Of a DNA stretch of 14,017 nucleotides, positions 1 through 6,090 are shown piece by piece. Numbering within the stretch: the stretch's first letter is position 1; every line of letters begins with the position of its first letter. The DNA is taken from the NCBI GenBank assembly GCA_012797095.1, contig JAAZPS010000194.1, forward strand, positions 1 through 14,017, in the 5' to 3' direction. The notes beneath the pieces are model-generated. The model ran no database searches. It was not told the origin of the DNA and worked only from the letters and a program-made list of their open reading frames with translations. The DNA is from Bacillota bacterium. GTDB lineage: Bacteria > Bacillota > Dethiobacteria > DTU022. A program made the translations under genes and the position numbers.

Positions 1-30
1 AGAGGACATGCTGGCCAGTGGACCACAGAA

Positions 31-108
31 GAGTGGCGTCGATCTTACCCTAGAAAGAGAACCGCTTTTAACTTTCTAGGGTAAGATTCTTATATGAGTG
101 AGCCACTC
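31..108. repeat. Nested inverted repeat inside the left-end element
   Basis: A perfect 16-base inverted repeat occupies 42-57 and 72-87 around a 14-base loop. It shares the TCTTACCC/GGGTAAGA core with the neighbouring direct repeats. An outer 7-base pair of arms (GAGTGGC at 31-37, GCCACTC at 102-108) encloses it. There is no T-run on either side, so it does not look like a factor-independent terminator. It is more likely a protein-binding or DNA-structural part of the element end. Confidence 0.65.
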
Positions 109-134
109 TCGTTGGGTAAGATTTTTATATGAGT
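79..134. repeat. Pair of 21-base direct repeats
   Basis: The 21 bases at 79-99 and 114-134 are identical except at one position (GGGTAAGATT, then C or T, then TTATATGAGT). The copies are spaced 35 bases start to start. The outer copy abuts the presumed element terminus at 139. Repeats of this kind act as transposase binding sites in IS21-type ends; that role is inferred here. Confidence 0.75.
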
Positions 135-148
135 TGACACGGGGCGGT

Positions 149-439
149 TTAACCCTCGGCGATCATGGTCTCATGTTCAGCTTCGGCAAGCTCGGAAAAG
201 TACACATCCAGTATGGCCTCCTGGATCTCCTGCCTGGCAGCAGTGTTGATCGGGTGAGCGATATCCTTGAACTCACCATTGGGGGTACGCTTGCTGGGCA
301 TGGCCACAAAAAACCCATTGTTCCCCTCGATAACCCGGACATCATGGACCACAAACTGATCATTCAAAGTAACCGAGACAATTGCCCTCATCTTGCCTTC
401 ATCATTGAATCTTCTGATCCGGACATCTGTTACCTTCAA
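149..439 (-). CDS. spoVG: Septation/sporulation regulator SpoVG
   Basis: This is a small nucleic-acid-binding regulator that in Bacillus affects asymmetric septation and, elsewhere, virulence and capsule genes. The product has the hallmark SpoVG segments: KVTDVRIRR at the N-terminus, the VVHDVRVIEGNNGFFVAMPS strand region, then KRTPNGEFKDIAHPI, followed by the C-terminal helix. I place the start at the TTG at 437-439, giving 96 residues (B. subtilis has 97). This aligns with the family N-terminus MEVTDVR and puts an AAGGTGG ribosome binding site 5 bases upstream. The in-frame GTG at 446-448 lies inside that binding site and is a less likely start. A sigma-H promoter lies upstream. Downstream, an IS-like end begins after only 9 bases and no normal terminator or glmU is visible. 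Confidence 0.96.
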   Translation of the reverse strand: MKVTDVRIRRFNDEGKMRAIVSVTLNDQFVVHDVRVIEGNNGFFVAMPSKRTPNGEFKDIAHPINTAARQEIQEAILDVYFSELAEAEHETMIAEG

Positions 440-502
440 AAGTTCCACCTTCCCGGTATTAAAGTTGACAAATACCCGTTAATCTTCTTAATGATGAAAA
501 TA

Positions 503-530
503 ATTCAATGATCGGTCGATAAAATCCTGC
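503..530 (-). promoter_or_regulatory. Sigma-H promoter of spoVG
   Basis: On the minus strand, GCAGGATTT (522-530) is a perfect match to the sigma-H -35 consensus RNAGGAWWW. It is followed after 12 bases by ATTGAAT (503-509), matching the -10 consensus RNNGAAT. From memory, the B. subtilis spoVG promoter has the same -35 element. The start point would be near 495, leaving a leader of about 55 bases. The A/T-rich stretch at 531-562 directly upstream is where AbrB represses spoVG in Bacillus; that AbrB role is inferred here. Confidence 0.85.
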
Positions 531-562
531 CTGTTTACAAATAAATTACTAGTTTTCTTGTT

Positions 563-1330
563 TTATTCCTTCTTTTTGGCCTGGACAACCTGCCGGACCA
601 CCTCCAGATCACCAATTTTATCCACATCGGTCCCGATCTCGACAAGGTCACAGGGTACAGCGTGGGCCCGGGCCAGAAAAAGCGCCGAAAGATAACTTTC
701 CAGCTGTTCAACCGTCAGCCGGTTGAAGAGGAACTTGATGATCAAGCCGGGCGGCAGAATGCGAAGCAGTTTCAACGGTTTTTTCCGATAGGCGACAAAC
801 TGATCCAGCCGATGCCGGCTGCGGGCAAACCAGTCCGGGCGGATCAGGGCCATATTGCCCCCGGTGAAGCTACCATCCCGCAGCCGGACATAGGTTCGCT
901 CCATCTGTGGAAAACGCTCCCGGCAGCTCTCCCGGGTGAGTATGGGGTAGTAAAAATCACCGTCGGCCGGATAGCAGAGTTCAAGAAAATCGCGGATCGT
1001 CTCCGGTTCAATCAAGGGAATATCTCCGGTCAAGAGCAGACAGGGCCGCTCCTGATCGACCCTGCTCAAACCGGCGGCAGCGTTTTCCAGCATGCTCCCC
1101 GCTTCGGAAACGGGGGTAAAACGTTGGCCCTGTTCGAGCAGCCCGGAAAGCTCCGGATCCGGGCCGATCACGATCACCTGTTCAATGGAACCGGCTCCGG
1201 CAAGGGCGTCGAGAATATAGCCCAGAAGCGGCCGCCCGAAAAGATCGATAAAGGCTTTGTTCGAGACGCCCTCCGCCCTTGTCAGCGGTTCGTCTTTTCC
1301 TCCTCCGGCCAGTACAATCGCGTCAACCAT
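563..1330 (-). CDS. MobA-like nucleotidyltransferase family protein (NTP_transf_3 type)
   Basis: This is a 255-residue protein with a single GT-A-like nucleotidyltransferase fold. Visible marks are the N-terminal nucleotide-binding loop AIVLAGGG (residues 4-11), the basic segment NKAFIDLFGRPLL (24-36), and an acidic metal-binding motif in LLLTGDIPLIEP (98-109). The second half (about 115-250) matches no substrate-specific signature I know, so the transferred nucleotide and acceptor are unknown. It is not MobA proper, GlmU or IspD on the features I can see. The ATG at 1328-1330 is preceded by AAGGAG, which lies within the last codons of ispE. The stop of ispE is 4 bases from this start, so translation is probably coupled. 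It is the last gene of the pncA-pncB-ispE operon. Confidence 0.85.
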   Translation of the reverse strand: MVDAIVLAGGGKDEPLTRAEGVSNKAFIDLFGRPLLGYILDALAGAGSIEQVIVIGPDPELSGLLEQGQRFTPVSEAGSMLENAAAGLSRVDQERPCLLLTGDIPLIEPETIRDFLELCYPADGDFYYPILTRESCRERFPQMERTYVRLRDGSFTGGNMALIRPDWFARSRHRLDQFVAYRKKPLKLLRILPPGLIIKFLFNRLTVEQLESYLSALFLARAHAVPCDLVEIGTDVDKIGDLEVVRQVVQAKKKE

Positions 1331-1334
1331 GGCT

Positions 1335-2225
1335 TCACTCCTTTGTCTGCTGCTCTGGTGAGACGGTCCAGCATAAAAAGGCCCGGTTACCCGTCTCCTG
1401 CAAAGCGCGCACTGCCCCCCGGGCCGCAGGGAGATTTCCGGTAAGGGCGAAAAAAGCCGGGCCGCTGCCGGACATGGCCGGAAATAGGCCCAGACTCGAG
1501 AATCTGCTTTTAAACCCTTCCAGCCGGGGGTAAAGCGGTAAAATTGCTTTTTCCAGGGTATTGGTCATCCCCCGGGAAAACCAGTCAAACAGCAGTGCAT
1601 CCTGCCGCTCCCGAAGCGCCCTGAGCAGCGGTGCCAGCGGTGGATGCCTGTACTGCGCCGGATCAAGAGCGCTGTAAACCTGTCCCGTGGAGATTGAGAG
1701 TCCCGGCGGAAGGGCAAGCACAACCCAGTAGAATGGCAGTCCTGGCAAGGGCGTGATCTTCTCGCCCCGTCCCCGGGCCAGCGCCGTTCCCCCCTGAAGG
1801 CAGTACGGGATATCGGAACCGATCTGCGACCCCAGATCCATCAGCACCGCCGTGCTCAGACCGAGCCTCCAGAAATCATTGAGCCCTTTCAGAACGGCGG
1901 CGGCATCGCTGCTGCCTCCGCCAAGCCCCGCCGCAACAGGGATCCCTTTGTACAGACTGATCTTGACCCCCGGTAAAAGAGGCCCCGCCTTTTTCGAAAG
2001 CAGAGCTGCCGCCCGGCAAACCAGATTATCGTTCCCGGAAAGTACCGGATCGGAACAGAAAAAACTGTAACCCTGTTCGCGGCGGGGCTCCAGCAAGATC
2101 GTATCGCTCAACGACAGCTGCTGCATTACCGTGGAAATCTCATGAAAGCCGTCCGGCCGGCGCTGGTGGACTGTCAGTCCAAGATTGATCTTCGCCGGCG
2201 CCCTGATGATCATGGCTGCGTGCAT
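1335..2225 (-). CDS. ispE: 4-diphosphocytidyl-2-C-methyl-D-erythritol kinase IspE
   Basis: This GHMP-family kinase phosphorylates the 2-hydroxyl of CDP-methylerythritol in the MEP pathway to IPP/DMAPP. The 296-residue product shows the substrate Lys in RAPAKINLGL (Lys12), the glycine/serine-rich ATP loop PVAAGLGGGSSDAAA (96-110), the catalytic Asp in GSDIPY (Asp138), and the C-terminal glycine motif MSGSGPAFFAL. Length is normal. The start ATG at 2223-2225 has a GAGGG binding site 7 bases upstream. A second in-frame ATG at 2211-2213 lacks one. The gene begins 11 bases after the phosphoribosyltransferase stop. Its position near spoVG matches Bacillus, but purR and ridA do not lie between them here. 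Confidence 0.96.
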   Translation of the reverse strand: MHAAMIIRAPAKINLGLTVHQRRPDGFHEISTVMQQLSLSDTILLEPRREQGYSFFCSDPVLSGNDNLVCRAAALLSKKAGPLLPGVKISLYKGIPVAAGLGGGSSDAAAVLKGLNDFWRLGLSTAVLMDLGSQIGSDIPYCLQGGTALARGRGEKITPLPGLPFYWVVLALPPGLSISTGQVYSALDPAQYRHPPLAPLLRALRERQDALLFDWFSRGMTNTLEKAILPLYPRLEGFKSRFSSLGLFPAMSGSGPAFFALTGNLPAARGAVRALQETGNRAFLCWTVSPEQQTKE

Positions 2226-2236
2226 CTGCCGTCCCT

Positions 2237-3268
2237 CTAAACCATCTTGATAAGGCGAGAATTTTCTGTTATTCCGGGGATGCGGCCCCTTTTGGCCACC
2301 GCTGTCCCGCAGATCTCTTTCAGATCCATGGTCATATCGATTCCCGGGGCCCGGGAGATATAGCTGCCTACCCCGAACGCATCCGCCTCCACCCCGGCCA
2401 ACCGGGCAATCCGCTCCGGATCGAGCCCGCCGGAAACGACGATCTTCACCCTGGAAAATCCGGCCTGATCGAGGCGGGCCCGCACCTCGCGGACCAATCC
2501 CGGGGTAACCCCGCCTCTTTCGGAGGGGGTGTCTAGCCGGATCGCGGTAAGCCCGCTTTCCAGGGCCCGGGCCACCCGGAGCGCCTCCTCGGCCTCATCC
2601 TTGAACGTATCGACCAGGATGATCCTTGGTTCGCCCGGGGGGACAAAATCATGGTAAGCCCGGGCCAATTTTACCGTATCACCGGCGATCAAAAAAGCGG
2701 CATGGGGGACCGTGCCGGATGGCCTTTTTTGAAGCAGGCGGGCTCCCAGCACACAGCTGAAGCCGTCGGCCCCACCGATAACTGCCGCCCGCTCCATTAC
2801 CGGGGCGACCGCCGGGTGAAGATGGCGGGCGCCGAAACAGAGCAGGGTCCGGTTGCCGGCAGCCTCCTTGCATTCCCTTGCGGCCGTGGCCCAACCGCTG
2901 GCGCTGGCCAGGATCCCCAGGAGAGGGGTCTCGTAGATTCCGAAATCACCATAAAGCCCGCGCAGCCGCATAACCACATCCTTGGCCTGCATCGGCTCCC
3001 CTTCAGGAATGCTCCAGACCTCCACACCGGAGTTGCGCAGCAGATGAAGCGCCTCCTCGGAACCGGCAAAAAGGCCCCTGCGGGAGGCAAAGATCTCCGC
3101 AGTGACCTCCGTCCGGGCCAACCCCATCGAGGCCAGCAGCTCCCGGGCCCGGATGAAATAGATATCACTGGTCCAACCCGCTTCGATCTCCTCGTGAGAT
3201 GCCGAATGGAACCTTGGGGAAGATTCGGACAGGGCTTCTTCTATGTCAGCAAGCGTGATCAGATCCAT
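2237..3268 (-). CDS. pncB: Nicotinate phosphoribosyltransferase, short (archaeal-like) form
   Basis: This enzyme would convert nicotinate and PRPP to nicotinate mononucleotide in the Preiss-Handler NAD salvage route. At 343 residues it is much shorter than the ~400-490-residue E. coli and Bacillus enzymes and resembles the compact bacterial/archaeal NAPRTases. Visible motifs from the ATG start: TSDIYF (33-38), FGARHLHP (145-152) carrying the candidate active-site His, SGTVPHA (184-190), LVDTF (218-222), RLDT (244-247), and a C-terminal phosphate-binding region with VVSGGLD (277-283) and GVGS (299-302). The fold is shared with quinolinate phosphoribosyltransferase (NadC), but FGARHLHP and SGTVPHA favour NAPRTase. 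I chose ATG 3266-3268, 7 bases after a GGGGG binding site; the GTG six bases earlier is too close to it. The nicotinamidase-like gene directly upstream supports the assignment. Confidence 0.88.
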   Translation of the reverse strand: MDLITLADIEEALSESSPRFHSASHEEIEAGWTSDIYFIRARELLASMGLARTEVTAEIFASRRGLFAGSEEALHLLRNSGVEVWSIPEGEPMQAKDVVMRLRGLYGDFGIYETPLLGILASASGWATAARECKEAAGNRTLLCFGARHLHPAVAPVMERAAVIGGADGFSCVLGARLLQKRPSGTVPHAAFLIAGDTVKLARAYHDFVPPGEPRIILVDTFKDEAEEALRVARALESGLTAIRLDTPSERGGVTPGLVREVRARLDQAGFSRVKIVVSGGLDPERIARLAGVEADAFGVGSYISRAPGIDMTMDLKEICGTAVAKRGRIPGITENSRLIKMV

Positions 3269-3295
3269 CTGCACACCCCCTTTTCTCTGTTGCTG

Positions 3296-3811
3296 CTATA
3301 AAATGGTCACTCCCAGCGTTTTCTCCATCTCCTGCAGGGCAAAACGGTGACTCTGCTCATCGATCCCGGCAACCGCTGCAGCGCTTACGGCAACCCTGTA
3401 ATTCCGCATCCGCGCATCAGCAGCGGTATAGAGAACACAGATATTGGTCACCACCCCGGTCAGCTCGAGATCTGAAACCCCGAATTCACGCAGGGTCAGA
3501 TCGAGCTCGGTTCCAAAAAAGGCGCTGTAACGCCTTTTGTAGACGATCCTTTCTTCAGGCAGCGGGGAGAGCTCGTCGATCACTTCTCCACCGGGATCAC
3601 CCTCCAGACAGTGCGGCGGAAAGATCTCGAATTCCAGATCGCCCGTGCGGTGGCGATCGCAGATAAAGATCACCGGGTCACCGCTTTCTCTGAACAGATC
3701 CAACCTGGAACAGACCGCCGGCACCACTTTCCCCGCCGCCGGGCCGATGTACAGAGCTCCCTCCGGCTTGATAAAATCGTTCAACATGTCGATAACCAGC
3801 AAAGCTTTCAT
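3296..3811 (-). CDS. pncA: Isochorismatase-family amidohydrolase, probable nicotinamidase
   Basis: This cysteine hydrolase is probably a nicotinamidase that deamidates nicotinamide to nicotinate, which the next gene uses. The 171-residue product has the family triad: Asp8 in LLVIDMLNDF, Lys92 in VYKRRYSAFFGT, and Cys125 in VVTNICVLYTA. Metal-ligand candidates are Asp52 and His54 (CDRHR) and His67 in FPPHCLEGDPGGE, a segment typical of PncA. The cis-peptide neighbourhood VVTN-I-C is intact. Family members also act on isochorismate or N-carbamoyl compounds, so the substrate rests mainly on the adjacent NAPRTase. The start ATG (3809-3811) follows AAGGGGGGGGGCAAG, an unusual binding site containing nine G in a row. 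The gene probably opens a four-gene operon; I see no convincing sigma-A promoter in 3812-3895. Confidence 0.87.
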   Translation of the reverse strand: MKALLVIDMLNDFIKPEGALYIGPAAGKVVPAVCSRLDLFRESGDPVIFICDRHRTGDLEFEIFPPHCLEGDPGGEVIDELSPLPEERIVYKRRYSAFFGTELDLTLREFGVSDLELTGVVTNICVLYTAADARMRNYRVAVSAAAVAGIDEQSHRFALQEMEKTLGVTIL

Positions 3812-3889
3812 CTTGCCCCCCCCCTTGGTGTTCTATAAATATAGAAGATATTCAACAACCCGCGGCCTCTTCCTTTAAAGAATCCTTTT

Positions 3890-3922
3890 AAAAAAGGTAT
3901 GTCCGGTTGAACCGGACATACC
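3890..3922 (-). terminator. Factor-independent terminator after sspF
   Basis: The arms at 3896-3908 and 3910-3922 are perfect 13-base inverted repeats around a single central base, so the practical loop is about 5 bases. On the minus strand the hairpin is followed directly by six T (3890-3895). It starts 9 bases after the sspF stop codon. Confidence 0.9.
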
Positions 3923-3931
3923 CTGCCGTCT

Positions 3932-4108
3932 TTATGATTCCTTCCGGAGCGAACGCTCGGCCCGTTCAATCGCCTTGGCCACCAGGTTGCCGCACTGGCG
4001 GGAGCTGACACTGCCCCATCCTTCGCGGCGAACCAGATCCAGTACTCCGAGCTCTGCAGCGAGCTCCATCTTCAGCTCTTCGGACATCACCGGGCGACGT
4101 CGTGCCAC
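3932..4108 (-). CDS. sspF: Small acid-soluble spore protein, alpha/beta type (SspF-like)
   Basis: This 58-residue gene is easily missed because of its length. The product starts MARRRPVMSEELKMELA, has the conserved core REGWGSVSSRQCGNLV, and ends in a helix AIERAERSLRKES. This closely follows B. subtilis SspF (RRRGVMS..KYELA..GGWG....GN.VK.AIE.AE). Such proteins coat spore DNA and protect it from UV and heat; ELAAEL resembles the segment cut by the germination protease GPR. The GTG start (4106-4108) lies 10 bases after AAGGAG. Transcription by sigma-G would be expected, but I found no well-placed sigma-G promoter. The gene keeps its Bacillus position between veg and ispE and has its own terminator. 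Confidence 0.92.
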   Translation of the reverse strand: MARRRPVMSEELKMELAAELGVLDLVRREGWGSVSSRQCGNLVAKAIERAERSLRKES

Positions 4109-4224
4109 TTGAGATCAACTCCTTTTGGATGATGAAATCTGACGGCACCCTTATTCTGTGATCCTGAGACGCTTTTAAACGATCTGTTTACTGGAGGCGC
4201 TGCAATCTATCTGCTTAATTTAAC

Positions 4225-4256
4225 AAAAAACCGAAGCCGGGCAAACCGGTTTCGGT
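4225..4256 (-). terminator. Factor-independent terminator after veg
   Basis: On the minus strand the arm at 4246-4256 pairs with 4230-4240 (6 + 4 base pairs with one internal mismatch, loop of 5), followed by a T-run at 4225-4230. It begins 26 bases downstream of the veg stop. The 68 bases to its left, up to the sspF binding site, hold nothing I recognise. Confidence 0.85.
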
Positions 4257-4282
4257 CTTTTAGCAGACAACCGTTCTGGCGG

Positions 4283-4543
4283 CTAAAGGCCAACAGAGCG
4301 TTTTTTCTCTTCGCGAAAGGTCAGCTCAACTGTCTCTGTCAGCACATCGGCATAGGTGAACGAGACCCTCTGAAAATAATTCTGTTCGTCGATCCGAACA
4401 ACAAAGATCGAGGGATAGGTTCTCTCCAAAACACCCTCTTTTTCAAAAGTTCTTCGCCGCCCGCGGTTGGCTTTCAATCTGATTTTCTCTCCAACGTGAG
4501 GTTCAAGCCGCTTACGGATCTCCAGAAGAACATCCTTGGACAA
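4283..4543 (-). CDS. veg: Veg protein (biofilm-related, DUF1021)
   Basis: Veg is a small conserved Firmicutes protein. In B. subtilis it is very strongly expressed in vegetative cells and promotes biofilm matrix expression by antagonising SinR. The sequence has the family core KANRGRRRTFEKEGVLERTYPSIFVV and FTYADVLTETVELTF. I place the start at TTG 4541-4543, giving 86 residues, the same length as B. subtilis Veg, with MSKDVLLEIRKRL aligning to MAKTLSDIKRSL. The AAGGTGG binding site is 8 bases upstream. The in-frame GTG at 4553-4555 is part of that binding site and would add four non-conserved residues. It stands alone between a consensus-like promoter and a terminator. Confidence 0.95.
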   Translation of the reverse strand: MSKDVLLEIRKRLEPHVGEKIRLKANRGRRRTFEKEGVLERTYPSIFVVRIDEQNYFQRVSFTYADVLTETVELTFREEKKRSVGL

Positions 4544-4576
4544 AGATAAAACCACCTTACGTTTACTTTAAATATT

Positions 4577-4606
4577 AGTTTAACATAAATCTGCTTGTTT
4601 TGTCAA
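4577..4606 (-). promoter_or_regulatory. Sigma-A promoter of veg
   Basis: On the minus strand a perfect TTGACA (4601-4606) is followed after 18 bases by TAAACT (4577-4582), with a TG one base before the -10 (extended -10). The B. subtilis veg promoter, a classic strong promoter, also has a perfect TTGACA. The start point would be near 4570, giving a leader of roughly 27 bases. Confidence 0.75.
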
Positions 4607-4607
4607 G

Positions 4608-4627
4608 AAAAATGCAGATTTGCTGCA
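4608..4627 (-). terminator. Weak possible terminator before the veg promoter
   Basis: On the minus strand a 5-base-pair stem (4623-4627 with 4613-4617, loop of 5) is followed by T-rich sequence. It lies 60 bases after the stop of the YkuK-like gene and directly ahead of the veg -35. The short stem makes this uncertain. Confidence 0.3.
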
Positions 4628-4687
4628 GTTTAACGCGTAAGGTAGCTGAAAAGCTCGCCAGAAGCCGGTTTCGAAATGATAGCGCTC

Positions 4688-5164
4688 TCAATGAGTGAAA
4701 CGGTCGGCAATGGTCGTGGCTCCGTACGAATCTGGTTTGATCCGGGCGTCGTAACCGCTGCCGATAACCATGCCGACAACCTCCTTGATGATCTCCCGGG
4801 TCTCCCCCTTTTCCCCAACATCAAGATGGATCTCCACATTCAGACGCTGCTCATTATTCTGGGCCAGTTTTTCAGTCAGCCTGGCAGCCACCTCCAGGCT
4901 GAGTGAGGTTTCGTAATAGATCCGTTGACGCAGACTATCCATGGAACGGGTCCGCTGCTTGCGGTAATAAAAACGGCCCCCCTTGCCAATGCGGTGAATG
5001 ATTATCGCCGTAACAAATACTATATTCCGGTGCATGTAGAGATGGGAATCGGTGCCGATGATCAGTTTGTACTTATCCTCGGGGTTTTCATTGGAGTAGC
5101 GGATCAGATCCTCGAACACAGCCTTGAAAGAGAGTTTTCCCCTGGTCGGGCTGTAAAAATCCAT
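4688..5164 (-). CDS. YkuK-like predicted RNase H-like nuclease (DUF458)
   Basis: This 158-residue protein matches the DUF458/YkuK family, predicted to adopt an RNase H-like fold; no activity is established to my knowledge. Visible landmarks: LIIGTDSH (34-41) with a candidate metal-binding Asp on the first strand, IIIHRIGKGG (54-63), IYYETSLSLEVAARL (82-96), VEIHLDVGEKGETREIIKEVVG (110-131), and the C-terminal KPDSYGATTIADR (143-155). I chose ATG 5162-5164. A TTG directly before it is also possible, since AAAGG is 9 bases from the TTG and 12 from the ATG. The gene follows rsmA by 16 bases and probably shares its transcript. In B. subtilis this position holds yabG, and ykuK lies elsewhere. Confidence 0.82.
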   Translation of the reverse strand: MDFYSPTRGKLSFKAVFEDLIRYSNENPEDKYKLIIGTDSHLYMHRNIVFVTAIIIHRIGKGGRFYYRKQRTRSMDSLRQRIYYETSLSLEVAARLTEKLAQNNEQRLNVEIHLDVGEKGETREIIKEVVGMVIGSGYDARIKPDSYGATTIADRFTH

Positions 5165-5180
5165 CAATTTAAACGACCTT

Positions 5181-6071
5181 TCAGGTGCATTTATTGGTAC
5201 GATTATAAGCAATCCGGGCCAGCTTTGCAAATTGCTCCACCGTAAGCATCTCCGCCCTGGCGGCCGGTTCGATGCCGGCCTGGCGCAGCAGAAGAATCCG
5301 CTCGTCACGGGAATCGCTGCAAAGATGGCGCAGGCTGTTGACTACCATTTTGCGGCGCTGCTGGAAGGATGCTTCCACGATTCGCCGAAAAACGATCTGC
5401 TCAGCCCGGCTGAGCAGCGGGCGCCGCGGCTGCAGCATCACAACAGCGGAGTCGACCTCCGGTTGAGGCCAGAAGGCTGTCCGGCCGACCGGAAAAAGGA
5501 TCCGGGGCCTGGTGTAGAAACGGCTGAATGCGGATAGGGCCCCGTAATCGCCGCCGGGTTCCGCAGTCAGGCGCAGGGCAACCTCTTTTTGCAACATCAG
5601 GATCGCTTTCTTCAAGGGGAACCCTTGCCGGAAAAGGCTGTGCAAAAAGGGCGTTGAGATATTGTAGGGTAGATTGGAGATAAGCACAGCGGGGCCGGCG
5701 GAGGCAAAATAGTGCTGCTGCAGCTCGCCCCAATCTATTTTCAAAGCATCCTCCGGCAGCACGATGATCCCCCGATAGGATGACAGCAGTTCGCTCAGCG
5801 CTGCCGCCAGACCCCGATCCAGCTCCACGGCAACCAACCGGACCCCGCGGCGGACCAGAATCGTCGTCAGGGCGCCTGCGCCCGGACCGACCTCAACAAC
5901 CGGATCGCCCGGTTGGAGCCGGGCCGCATCGATGATCTTGTGGGCGATATTGCGGTCGATCAAAAAATTTTGCCCCCGGCTCCGGCGCGGCCGCAACCCT
6001 TTTTCACGCAGCAGCTCTTTCAAAACGCGGGGAGAGGTCAACTCGGGCAGATCGGCCAAAACATTATTCAC
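5181..6071 (-). CDS. rsmA: 16S rRNA (adenine(1518)-N6/adenine(1519)-N6)-dimethyltransferase RsmA (KsgA)
   Basis: RsmA transfers four methyl groups from SAM to A1518 and A1519 of 16S rRNA late in 30S assembly. The 296-residue product shows RGQNFLID (32-39), the SAM loop VVEVGPGAGALT (58-69), the acidic end of strand 2 in VAVELDR (80-86), the catalytic NLPY at 133-136, and a C-terminal region with VEASFQQRRKMVVNSL. The only start fitting the family N-terminus is GTG 6069-6071. Its binding site is weak (GAAAAGA), which suggests coupling to the yabE-like gene ending 19 bases upstream. In Bacillus rnmV lies between these two genes; it is absent here. Confidence 0.96.
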   Translation of the reverse strand: MNNVLADLPELTSPRVLKELLREKGLRPRRSRGQNFLIDRNIAHKIIDAARLQPGDPVVEVGPGAGALTTILVRRGVRLVAVELDRGLAAALSELLSSYRGIIVLPEDALKIDWGELQQHYFASAGPAVLISNLPYNISTPFLHSLFRQGFPLKKAILMLQKEVALRLTAEPGGDYGALSAFSRFYTRPRILFPVGRTAFWPQPEVDSAVVMLQPRRPLLSRAEQIVFRRIVEASFQQRRKMVVNSLRHLCSDSRDERILLLRQAGIEPAARAEMLTVEQFAKLARIAYNRTNKCT

Positions 6072-6090
6072 TCTTTTCGGAAGGGGCGGG

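Larger units (their letters stand above)
1..139 (-). mobile_element. Probable end of an IS21-type insertion sequence, running off the left edge
   Basis: Read on the minus strand, the sequence just after spoVG begins TGTCAACTC at 139 and continues with an A/T-rich segment ending in TCTTACCC. That segment recurs 35 bases further in (79-99 and 114-134). A TGT(C/T)(A/G)A terminus followed by tandem subterminal repeats of about 20 bases is the known end structure of the IS21 (istAB) family. No transposase is visible because the window ends about 139 bases into the putative element, so I cannot tell the istA end from the istB end. The target duplication and other terminus are also out of view. It lies 9 bases beyond the spoVG stop. 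It could instead be a non-mobile repeated intergenic element. Confidence 0.42.

Noticed and set aside
662..1444. 260-codon open frame on the plus strand opposite the nucleotidyltransferase and ispE
   Set aside because: It lies wholly antisense to two well-recognised genes, shows no family motif and its product is rich in Pro, Arg and Gln as expected from a GC-rich antisense frame.
3966..4148. 60-codon minus-strand frame overlapping sspF (starting upstream of the SASP start)
   Set aside because: It is in another frame from the SASP; only the 3932-4108 frame gives the conserved spore-protein sequence.
4120..4160. Possible sigma-G promoter for sspF (GAATA, 17 bases, CATCATC on the minus strand)
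   Set aside because: The -10 match is poor and the start point would fall inside the ribosome binding site, so it could not serve the gene.
5401..5733. 110-codon frame inside rsmA on the same strand
   Set aside because: It is an out-of-frame shadow of rsmA, whose own frame holds all methyltransferase motifs without interruption.
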